From Aricia agestis (taxonomy: Eukaryota > Arthropoda > Insecta > Lepidoptera > Lycaenidae), in contig NC_056422.1 in the NCBI RefSeq assembly GCF_905147365.1, positions 2,792,501 through 2,856,500 of the forward strand: DNA of 64,000 nucleotides, given 5' to 3'. A program made the position numbers and the translations under genes. This document shows positions 48,401-60,400 of this stretch, one piece after another; the first letter of the stretch is position 1; each line of letters begins with the position of its first letter. Below the pieces are notes generated by a model, which was given only the letters and a program-made list of their open reading frames with translations, did no database searches and was not told where the DNA came from.

Positions 48401-51400
48401 CCGACTTACTCATATTCCCCACTTACACGAAGTCAGCTTTTCGTGGCAGTTTCAGATACTCTGCTACAAAATGCTGGAATAATATCCCACCACCCCTTAA
48501 AACTTGCATCACCATTGGAGTTTTCAAACGTAAATTAAAGGAATATCTTTTAAATGAACAAAAAAATTCTGCGTAATTTGAAATAACCTCCCACAGCTTC
48601 CTGCCACTAACTTATATTTTTACTTACCAAAATAAGAAAAAATTATCACGATGTAGAAAACTTAAATAACCTAGCATTTAGTGTGTCGCACCTATTCTAT
48701 ATTATAATATTTTATCTATGTTGTTAGTTTGCTAATTATTAATAAATAACCAAAATATTATATCTAAGATGATGTATACTGTACTTAGATAACTTTTATA
48801 ATTATGTTAATGTCACCAATGCCTTCAAGAGTTGTTTTATTATAAACTTATATACATACTTATTTTTTAAAGTAGCTTTAAATACAATAATATTTTGTTA
48901 CATTATGATTAGTAAGGATTTTTATAATTTTTATGTTTTTAAGTAAAAGTAAGGTGTCCATTGAAAATCAGCGTTGCGGATCCGTTCGCAACATTGCTGA
49001 ATGGGAACCAATTTGGTATTACATAGGATAGTATTAGTAGTTAAGAATTATTTTTGTAAGATGCTAAATACCAAATAAATTTATTTTTCTTTCTTTCTTT
49101 CTTTCTTTCTTTCGTCTGTCAATTGCATAGGAATCAACTTCCTTGATGGTACATCTGTAAAATAAATATATTTCCTAAAAATAGTCTACACCCCTATTAA
49201 TTTCTTAATTTACAAAAGTGGATATAATTGTAGTTTGACGACCTCTGTGGCTCAGTGGGTGGGCTGTCGGTGGCTCAAGCCGGGGGTCGCGGGTTCGAAT
49301 CCTGCCGACGGAACAAAAAGTTTTCAAAGTTCCAGGGTCATGGGTGTGTATTAAATATGTGTATCATATAATAAAAATCTTAAATATATGTATAGTAGGT
49401 ATAACAGTATTAAATATATTTCCGTTGTCTGGTACCCGTAACACAAGTCCTTCAGGTACTTAGCACGGGGTCAGACTGACGTGGTGTGAAGCGTCCATAG
49501 ATAAAATTGTTGTCTTAGATTTCCTTCAGTAGTAGGGGAGGGAAGGTGCTATTGGTGTAGTCACCCGAGCGTCATTGAGACCTAGTAGGAATGAAAATAT
49601 TGAATGGACCTCTAGACCAGGAATAAATTTAACACCATGTTAGGTGATTTGATTTGACGTTAGCGCATGGTAGAACTCTCGATAGCTCTAACAGGCCGTT
49701 AACTGATTTAACAAGCCATAATTTATTTAACATTACTTGATTGTTTGATGAAACGGGTTACGGGACTTAAGTATCTTATATCTTTTCGTATACAGGTTTC
49801 TTATATAGGTTTCGGGGGCGATAAATCTGTCTAGCTAGGAATTATGTTTAGAAAATGTAATTTTATTCGTGTTTTATCGAATACCGAGCAAAGCTCGGTC
49901 AAATAGCTAGTAATAATTTTATTATTGTAAATGTTTGTACATTATCATTATTACTAATAATGTTATGAAAATAATATACTTCTATGTACGTAATATGTGT
50001 TTTTTTTTCTATCTATAGTGTCATAAAAATAATATTTTCATTATAACATCTTTAACAACCGCTTACATTTCTGAAGCGAAAAAACATAAAAATATGTTTA
50101 AGTATAAAAAATAACATTTAACTTGTCTGAGTTTACAAAAAAAAGTAGGGAAATTTTACAAATTTATGATTTATATGGCAACCCTCATATCATGCACACG
50201 TCCTACACGGGCGGCCATAACTAGGCTTCACTCGTGATTAGAGAAGGTTACGTCCGTACTTTTTTTACGTCCGTGAAATCACATATATTTTTTTTGTGGC
50301 AATCAATGAAATACATACGTCTAGAAAACTGCACAAAGATGTCAAATTGGCAGCTGTCTGCGCCTTAAAAGTAGGAAAAATGTCATCATGGTTTATTTAT
50401 CTATACTAATATTATAATTCTGCAGAGTTTATTATTTTGTTTGTTTGAACGCGCTAATCTCAGGAACTACTGGTCCGATTTGAAAATTTCTTTCAGTGTT
50501 AGATATCCCATTTATCGAGGAAGGCTATAGGCTATATTTTATCACGCTAAGACTTATAGAAACGAAGAAATAGAGGAAAATGTGGAAAAAAAACGGGGGG
50601 AAATTATTTCAAAGGGCTTATTTGAACCCACTAATCTCAGGAACTAATGGTCCGATTTGAAAAATTTTTTCAGTGTTAGATAGCCCATTGATCGAGGAAG
50701 GCTATAGGCTATATTTTATTACGCTAAGACTAATAGGAGCGAAGAAATAGTGGAAAATGTGGAGAAACGGGGGGAAATTATTTGAAAGGGCTTATTTGAA
50801 CGCGCTAATCTCAGGAACTACTGGTCCGATTTGAAAAATTATTTCAGTGTTAGATAGCCTATTTATCGAGAAAGGTTACAGGCTATATTTGATTATTCTA
50901 CAACTTACAGGAGCGAAGAAATAGAGGAAAATGTGGAAAAAAACGGGGGAAATTATATGAAATTGCTTATTATCTTAAGATTCTTAAGAACTACTGGAGC
51001 AATGTATCTTTTTTTTTTTCTCTTTGTGTTGATTTTGTATTGTCTGAACCGTAATAATTTATGTATCATGGGGGTGATATTTTCCGTTGGGAAAAAACCC
51101 CTGCTTAAAACAATAAATAAAAAATAAAAAAAAATAAAAAACTACTGGAGCAATTTTTATGTTATTTGGTAAACATGAAGAATAGAATTACGCAAGCGAA
51201 GCCGCGCGGAACATCTATATATTATAATAAAATCGTACGAAAGTCAATGCTGTACATTGAATATTTTTGTACAATAAATAATACTTGGGACGTGATCTAC
51301 TATACTAACGCGGACGAAGTCGCGGGCAACAGCTAGTAAGTTATAACAAATAGGATTTACTGTAATGACGTTGTGTATTAGCGCATGCGACGGAAATGTA

Positions 51401-54400
51401 GTGCATCGTACGGTATTGTTACTATGTCAACAGACTTACGTAATGTCGTATACAGTAGATTGTAGCATTAGTATGTTTGAATACTATTATAATGTAAACA
51501 TTACCATTTACCACAGTTTATTTAAACATAGTTCTGTCTACTCTGACATTACTATGAAAATCTACTACACTTCAGGTTAGTTAGGAGCTAAGTTCCTCAG
51601 GGATACAGTATTTTATACACATAACATAGCTTAATGACAGATTTACTATACATAAAAAATATGACTCTTTCGCGCCCTAATAACTTAGCTAAATCCGCAA
51701 ATAAAGTTAAGGTAGGTGATTCTAAGGTTAGATTTCAGTTTATTTTATTTAAAACAATATCAAATCTATACTAATATTATAATTGGGAAGAGTTTGTTTG
51801 TTTGTTTGAACGCGCTAATCTCAGGAACTACTGGTCCGATTTGAAAAATTATTTTACTGTTGGACAGCCCATTTATCGAGGAAGGCTATAGGCTATATTT
51901 TATCACGCTAAGTATAATAGGAGCGAAGAAATAGAGGAAAATGTGGAAAAAACGGGGGGAAATTATTTGAAAGGGCTTATTTGAACACGCTAATCTCAGG
52001 AACTACTGGTCCGATTTGAAAAATTCTTTCAGTGTTAGATAGCCCATTAATCGAGAAAGGTTATAAGCTATATTTTATCACGCTAAGACTAATACGAGTG
52101 AAGAAATACAGGAAAATGTGGAAAAAACGGGGGAAATTATATGAAAGGGCCTATTTGAACGTGCTACTCTCAGGAACTACTGGTCCGATTTAAAAAAAAA
52201 ACAGTGTTAGATAGCCCATTTATCGAGGAAGGCTATAGGCTATATCACGCTAAGACTAATAAGAGAGAAGAAATAGATAAAATGTGGAAAAAACGGGGGA
52301 AATTATATGGAATTTCTTATTGTCTTATGAAATACTGGAACAATTTTTATGTTATTTGGCAAACATGAAGACCACGTGAAGGGACATAGGCTATTTTTGC
52401 TGCAAAACGTACGGTTGCGTGAAATTTCTAAATTACGCGGGTGAAGCCGCGCGTAACATCTAAATATTATAAGGAAGGTCAATTCTGTATATTGAATATT
52501 TTTGTACAATAATACTTGGGACGTGGTCTACTATGTTAACGCGGACGAAGTCGCGGGCAACAGCTAGTATTATTTATAATCGCGAAATCGTGTCTGTCTG
52601 TCTTTCTGTTACCTTTTCACGCTTTAAATGCTGAACCGATTTTGATGAAAGGTAAGGCCTTTCCCGATAAATAAGCTATCTAACACTGAAAGAAATTTTC
52701 AAATCAAACCAGTAGTTCCTGAGATTAGCGCGTTCAAATAATTTTCCTTGTTTTTTTCCACTCTTTTCTCTATTTCTTAGCTCCTATTAATATTAGCGTG
52801 ATAAAATATAGCCTTCCTCAATAAATGGGCTATCTAGCACTGAAAGAATTTTCTAAATCAGACCAGTAGTTCCTGAGATTAGCGCGTTCAAATAAGCCCT
52901 TTCAAATAATTTCCCCCCGTTTTTTTCCACATTTTCCTCTTATTTCTTCGCTCCTATTAGTTATAGCGTGATAAAATATAGCCTATAAGCCTTTCTCGAT
53001 AAATGGGCTATGTAACACTGGAAGAATTTTTCAAATCGGACCAGTAGTTCTTGAGATTAGCCCGTTCAAACAAACTCTTCCGCTTTATAATATTATATTA
53101 GTATAGACTTTTCCACATTTTCCTCCATTTCTTCGCTCCTATTAGTCTAAGCGTGATAAAATATAGCCTATAGCCTTCCTCGATAAATGGGCTATCTAAC
53201 ACTGAAAGAATTTTTTTAATCGGACCAGTAGTTCCTGAGATTAGCGCGTTCAAACAAACAAACAAACAAACTCTTCCGCTTTATAATATTAGTATGGATT
53301 ACTATGGAAGTATGGTTATTAGGTAGGTACTTTATATTTTCTGTTTTTCCTCATTTGTTATTCAACAATTAGAGTGAGATATCAATACATATCAACATCA
53401 CGTTGTTAAACAAATCATAAGCGTGGGACCGCAAAAGCCCCTAAGAGTATTGATCTAGTGGAGATAATTTTTGGAACTTGGCTCCTGCGTCACCAGTCAA
53501 AGGTCTATTTACTATTATATAAGAGATAAGAACCACGGAGATGCTGCGTGCTTATCAGGGGTCATGCAGATTAGACTTCGCTTTCCTAACGCTTTGCGAG
53601 ATATTATAATTTATTGGAATAGGGGGAGTACTCAGGATTTTATGGAGCTTTATTGATGTAGCGCAATTGGTTTATAATCTATCTATTACTTTTACGCTTA
53701 AACCACTGTACCGGTTTTGCTGAAATTTGGTATGGAGATACTTTGAGTCCCGGCAAAGACCATAGGATAATTTTTATTCCGGAAAAATTTACGATTCCCA
53801 CGCGATAAACGAGTTTTGGCGCAACGGAGTTGCGGGCGTCATCTAGTATTTTATATTAGCTTATGAATGGCCATGATCTACGTCGATCGTGCATAAAATA
53901 TTAGCAGTAACAATTGTTATACACCTTGGCAGTCATTGTTATCCGTCATAATCATGGCCCAACTTCGTTAATCATTTAATTTCAAAACTATGCTTATTTT
54001 GTGTACCAACAATAATATTATAGTAAACAAAAGACTAGCTATCGGAATTGGCTACGATGCAACTCGCAGAACATTTGAAGCGGTGCCAAGTTTCTACGTC
54101 GACCTTTCGCTATCATTTAAACACGTCAGGGAAAACGTCGGAGTGTACGTTTTACGTAGGGCTTACACTAAAAACGTCATTACCGGTAAAGACTAAAAAA
54201 ATATTATCTGTGCTTTCAGGATGCCACCGATACCTTGATGCTATGGTAAGTGGCAAGTTAAAAATTTGATTTTCAGGTATACGCTAGGTTGGATGATATT
54301 TAGCTTAGCGGCGATTCACGAACTCTTATTCACTCTTAAACGTTGTTGCAAGGCAATTTGCTTTTAGCGAAGACCGGTTCATGCTTTTAAAATCAAAATG

Positions 54401-57400
54401 TACCAAAATTACAATCAACGCTATGTTAAATTATATTCGGACATGTTTGGTTTTGGCAATAGAATCAAATAAATTGAAGTAAATAATAATAATTAATAAT
54501 GCTTGCAAAGTATATTTTCACAAATTAAAAATCTGTCACGACTCACGTAAACTTTGAATGATTTCCGAATACATTGAACACTGATAAGTGATAATTGTTG
54601 CCGGGTGCTACTGAATTGGCATTTAGTCATAAAAATCGAGTATGCTGTGTAATTGTGTATTGTGTAACGTTATACTCAAAAAGTTAGGCACCAAACTTGA
54701 TGATAAATTAATTAATAAGTAATAACCCACCAAGCCCCATAAACTCACCGGTGAGCGACACAATAGAATAACAATAGATTTCCAAGAATCCACGATCGAA
54801 GGATTAATATAAAATTTATTAATTATCAATGATAATGAATAAGTTTTTAAATATTAAAATTGTTGATTTCTAAATTCCAAGATAATATTACGGACTACAT
54901 ACTGTCATAATATTATAATAATAAAGAAAATAAATGACATATGACTAAATTACTAGGTAAATGAATAACTAAATGATAAACCATTGTTTACTTTCTTTGT
55001 GTTTTTCGTAGGTTGCCCTACTATTGATAACCTTACGTGTGAATTTAGTAACTAGTAAAATATGATTTATACATTTTTAATGTTTTGAGTAAATAAGCAC
55101 AGGAAGCGATGAACTCACTATCGAATGCACGTGGACATGTAATGATAACAATTATACCAACTATCGAACACATTTTTTTTACTAAAAAGGTTTGAGAATT
55201 TCATATTGCAATCTAAATACAAATTTTAAACAGTCTCATTATAGCATATTATGTTATATCTTAAGAAAATAAATTTATTCTGATATTATTTAAATGCGAC
55301 GATAAATGAGACGTCGATCTTTTTCCGAATAAAATAAATTAGTTGTATGGCCTAGGGGCCAGAGGCCGCCCAGGGCGCCGACAAGTACGCCACTGCATTG
55401 CAATCGTATATTTTATGCCCTACTTGAAAACGTACGCCGCGTACGCGTACAAAAAATGCATTTTTTTTCCACAAATCAATATTTAAGTTATAGTGGGCGA
55501 CTAACCCAAAATTTTCGATTTTATAATTCATTTTTATACTTGAAAATAAGCCTCGAATTGTTTCATTTTATAAAATTAGATACTACATTATATTTCCAAG
55601 AATTCGGTCTGAGCAAATACACGATATCTTAAAATTTTCTCTATAGAAAAAATCACAAAGATGCATCTAATCATAGACATAATACCTGGTTTCTGATCTA
55701 ATTTTCACGAATTTTTCATTTATTTCCATAACCGTGCATTGAACTAAGTTAATATTTTAACACATTGTATAAAATTCTATCATTGAGAAACCGACCTAGC
55801 AGATTTTTAAAATGTTGTATATTTATCGAGTTATTGAGAAAAAACTAATTTGGCGACGAATCCGCGTCGTCCTTTTCCACTTAAGAAAAACGGGCGTGAG
55901 TGTGAAGAGAGGACGATGTTTGATTTTTTTAGTTAGTCGCCCTCTTAAGGGGGCGGATTAACCCTAAAGTGTCGATTTTATAATTCATTTTTATACTTGA
56001 AAATAAGCCCCGAATTGTTTCATTTTCTGAAATTAGATACTAAACACACCGGCAAAATTAGAGGAACATAACAAAATTTTCAATTTTTTGAAAATTGTTC
56101 ACTGTTTTATAAATTTATTTATTTAATTACTAATTGATTATTAAAAAATAAATTTTATATAAATTGAGGGCATAAAAACGTGAAAAATAGAAAAAAATCG
56201 GCAAAAATCAAAATTTAAGAAAATCTTTGAAATTTCAGTAGTAAGTTTTTAAGTTAAATTCTCCATTTTTATTAAAGAAATCTCATGTTAAAAGCGTGTA
56301 ATGCCTTCTATGGATCTCAAGAGGGCCTGGATACGCCATTCCATGCTTGCATTTTGATTGTCAATCATTTCCAGTGGGATATTCTCCTACTCCTCCAGTA
56401 GCGCCAACTCGAGCTCCTGGACACATTTTGGAGCTGGAGTTTTAACTCGTACCGTTCACCCATTGATGTGCCACACGTCTTCAATCGGATCTACATCCGT
56501 AGACCACGCTGGCCTCTCCACCTGGGCTACGCCAGCATCGTTTAGGTAACAATGCCCGATTTTCTTACTCTATGGACGCACATAAAATTGAAATTACTAC
56601 CTAAAACTGTGTAAAAGGCACACCATGCAGTTCCAGGATGTCCGTTCTATAGCCCTGTACTGTCAAAGTACCATCATCTATAATCATCAGCTCCATGCGG
56701 ACTCCAAATCATATGCAACTCCAAACCATTACGAAGCCTGCATCATAGGCCACTGTTTCCGGTAAGTTTGATGGCCTGTAGCTTTCCTTATGATTTATCC
56801 ACATTCTTTATCGCCTGTCAATACAATGTACACAGAATTTGCTCCCATCACTGTACAGCACAAGATTTCACTCACTTGTCTAATTTTGATGTTCACGCGC
56901 AAATCTTAGCCTGGCTCTTCGGTGTCCTGTCTCAAGTTTTGGTGCCCTTGCTGGCACTTTTGAGTTTAATTTAACTTCTTTGAGTCTTCTTCTTACTGTA
57001 CAATCACTTACACGTTCATCTTGGACCTGTTCCGACAGGTTTCGTGTCTGCATAGCAGTTTGAGGTCGATTTCTTAAGTTTTGTTTCCTTACAAAATGGT
57101 CATCCTGAACCATTGTCACCCGATATCTGCCTTGTTCTCGTCTCCGAACGTAAGATCCAGTCTCTCTGAAGCGTTGAAAGTTACGATGTACCACAGAAGC
57201 CGACACACCTAAGGCCTGACTGACCGAACGGTAGGTGTGACCTTTCTCTATCGTGGTTACAGCTCTAGCTGTCGCAGATGCTGGGAAATCACTAATTTTG
57301 TATCTAAGCAATGTGTTCTTCCAAAAACCAAACAATCAAATGAGCTGAGCATACCTTGCACCCCGCTAAAACGCCATTCTTATCAGGAACACTTACAACG

Positions 57401-60400
57401 TCAATAATCGAAAAACACTTATTAGGGCATAATTGCTATAAAAACCTGTCAACTTGCCAGTTTTGTTCAATATTTTATTTCTTAAATTAGCTTAGAAACT
57501 ATAAAAAATAATTTCACTCAGCCCGACCCACTTGAGTTCAAGTGGTAGCCCTTTTTACCTATGTTCCTCTAATTTTGCCAGTGTGTGTACATTATACTAC
57601 ACTATATTTCCGAGAATTCGATCTGAGCAAAAACACGATATCTTAAAATTTTCTCGATAGAAAAAAATCACAAAGATGCATCTAATTTTGACGAATTTTT
57701 CATTTATTGCCGTAACCGTGCATTGACTAAGTTAATATTTTAACACATTGTATAAAATTCCATCATTGAGAGATCGACCTAGCGGATTTTTAAAATGTTG
57801 TATATTTATCGAGTTACTGAGAAAAAACTAATTTGGCGATGAATCCGCGTCGTTCTTTTTCACCTGGCATATGAAGTCCTGGTCGTGAGTGTGAAGAGAG
57901 AAGGACGATGTTTGATTTTTTGGGTTAGTCGCCCTCTTAACAATAATATCTAAAAAGATGTTTCGTTCTTTTTAACGATCCTGGCTAATTTAGCATTTTA
58001 GCGCCTTGCGTTCTCACAGAAAGTTTATGATAAGGTTTCATTGAATCAGTGTTTACAAATTACATTACGTCATGGATGGAGATAAAGGCGATTGTAATAA
58101 ATCATAATAAACTCGGCCACTCGACTTTGAAGCAATGTCAATAACACTGCCGCTTCCCATGCACTTTGGAACTTTGGAACCTCTTATGAAGTTGATACGG
58201 AGTCCAGGAGACTGGTGAAAAATCAGAGCATTTAAAAGCAGCTTTAGGCTAATACAATAGTTGGATTATGTATATTTTTAAATAGTATTCTGCACTAAAT
58301 GCAACTTATTATTTATTTGGAAAAACAGCGGGTATTTTAGTCCGAATAAAAAAGTCCTGGAGAAACTGCTTCATTGCATACAAGTTTGACATCTGATGCA
58401 GGTGTTGAATATTAATTTTACAATAATTTCACACTTTTATACGTGGGAGAGCCATGCTTCGGCACGAATGGGCCGGCTCGACCGGATAAATACCACGTTC
58501 TCACAGAAAACCGGCGTGAAATAGCGCTTGCGCTGTGTTTCGCCGAGTGAGTGAGTTTACCGGAGGCCCAATCCCCTACCCTATTCCCTTTCCTACCCTC
58601 CCCTATTCCCTTCCCTTCCCTACCCTCCCCTATTACCCTATTCCCTATTAAAAGGCCGGCAACGCACAAGCAGCTCTTCTGATGCTGCGAGTGTCCATGG
58701 GCGACGGAAGTTGCTTTCCATCAGGTGACCCGTTTGCTCGTTTGCCCCCTTATTTCATAAAAAAAAAAAACTTTCGAGGACCCTGGGCTGTTAAAGATTT
58801 TTATTTTTATTTTCTTTGACTTCTGTTTGCAAGGCTCCACTTAAAAACATAACATGGTGTAATTGTGTAAATCACATAAAATTTTACCTATTTATATACT
58901 TAGGTGTATATGTAAATAATGTAAGATGACTCACCTCAGTACATAGGCGTCGACTTGGTCGCTCTGGGTAAACGATATAATCTCACAGCCAACAATCTTC
59001 AGCACATTGTCCCATTGTTGTCTGAAACAAAGTTTTAATAAGTGTCTCATCCGATCTGCACACTTGGGATGGCCTCCGTAGAAAGTGTTCCTTTCTAGTG
59101 AAGCTATCTATATATGCATAAAGAGAGGTTTCTTAATTTGACAATAGTACCTGGATGACCGAGCTTTGCTCGGTATGGCAAACACTCATTGACTTTGTGT
59201 TACTTAATAACGCCATCTGCTGGTCGTTAAAACAATTAGTTGCTAACAAAATTATTATTCGCCAATAGATGTCAGGAAGAGTAATATTTTTCAGTTTATC
59301 GATTATCAATAAAACACGAATAAAAAGACATTTTCTGAAAATGATTCCTAGCTAGATCGATTCATGGGCCCCAAAACCCCCTATATACTAAATTTCATGA
59401 AAATCGTTGGAGCCGATTCCGAGATTCCAATTATATATATATATATATATACAAGAATTGCTCGTTTAAAGATATAAGATATAATACAGTAAAATTTTAT
59501 GGAAGAAATCTGTCGTCTGTATTTTTTATAAGTATTTTTTAAATTATGTAATATTCAGTTCAAGAACCTTAATTATGTGCAAAAATGAATTTACTAAATA
59601 CCTAAATAATACTTTAAAATGAAGCTCATTAACACACAAAAACAAAAAATAAAGGATGCCATTCACATTTCATACATTGTCGGACCAAAATAATATGCCA
59701 GGTGCAGACAATTTTTCTTATTACAATTATTAAAAGTTAATTAAAATTTTAAAAAGACTACATATCTTGGAGTACTTATGGAATATAATTGCGCAACAAG
59801 ATAAAGTGCTTTGCAACAGAATAATATTGTGAAAATTTATTGTTAGGGTGTTTCATATACTTATATAATTTTTTTTTCATAATAATTAAATCTCAAAAAT
59901 TAAAATTTCATGAATATTCTTATAAGATGCTCCATGAACTACATTATTTTTTTGTAACGGCTTACACAAGAGCAAAACTATTCTTTATAATATTATGACA
60001 AAATTATTAGGAACAATAAAAATTTTAAAAATTGCATTTTTTGGACTGAGTCTAGGGTCACTTGTACACATGGTGCAAACTTTATATCTGAGCCATTGTT
60101 ACAAAAGCACTCAGTTATGGAATTGTGAAATATTGCAAAAATTACAGTAGAGTAATATGGTGTAATTACAAACTTTTAAGTCTATTGTCAAGAAAGCATA
60201 CTATAAATTATATCACAATCTAGACTTAAAAAAGTTAAGCGGGGGCATGGGATAATAATGAGGTACATTGGAATCTTTCCACATGGAACCATTAAACAAG
60301 TTGTTAAAACTTTCAGAACATGTTCCCAAACGTATAAAGCATTTTGGGAACAAGTTTTGATCACTCCCATTATTCTTTACCAGTTTTTGTGGCCTGTAAT

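Larger units (their letters stand above)
45739..49198. repeat. Two inverted-repeat pairs flanking the LINE
   Basis: AATAGGGGTGTAGAC at 45739-45753 is repeated in inverse at 49184-49198. AAGTTGATTCCTATGCAA at 45949-45966 is repeated in inverse at 49123-49140. The order is the same on both sides, so this looks like one terminal-repeat element, or two nested ones, inside the P-like element and itself split by the LINE. Confidence 0.65.
45253..50275 (+). mobile_element. P-element-like transposon, 5.0 kb, interrupted and largely gutted
   Basis: The first 25 bases, starting CACGGACGTAAAAAAAGTA, are repeated exactly in inverted orientation at the right end (50251-50275). Both ends are flanked by the perfect 8-base duplication AAATCACA (45245-45252 and 50276-50283). 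CA-starting ends, an 8-base duplication and a THAP-domain first exon at 45441 all fit the P superfamily. The rest of the transposase is not recognisable. Much of the interior is a LINE (46081-49114), a SINE (49239-49640) and a Helitron-like piece (49780-49910). It is therefore a dead copy that received later insertions. Confidence 0.8.
55494..57940. mobile_element. Tandem pair of TTAA-flanked MITEs, second split by a Tc1 element
   Basis: Unit 1 (55494-55945) and unit 2 (55949-56042 plus 57588-57936) align end to end. Shared segments include ATTTTATAATTCATTTTTAT, CGATATCTTAAAATTTTCTC and GGCGACGAATCCGCGTCG. Each has inverted ends of the type GGGCGACTAACCC/GGGTTAGTCGCCC. TTAA lies at the junction between the units and again at the far right, so the units share a target site. 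Confidence 0.8.
31195..58934. other. Giant SamDC intron 2, a transposon nest
   Basis: This 27.7-kb interval separates SamDC coding exons 2 and 3. Beyond the elements listed individually it holds fragments of a Helitron-like family at 32775-32950, 33500-33710, 34640-34755, 37010-37150 and 53690-53848, recognisable by ATGGAGATACTTTGAG and CATAATATTAGTATGGA. A stretch at 34540-36280 shows nothing I can classify. No SamDC exon is missing, because the flanking exons join in phase across the conserved processing site. Confidence 0.8.

Noticed and set aside
50400..53297. CRISPR-like array, because of regularly spaced similar units
   Set aside because: The units are about 175 bases, diverged and bounded by Helitron ends, in eukaryotic DNA. 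They are tandem Lep1-type monomers.
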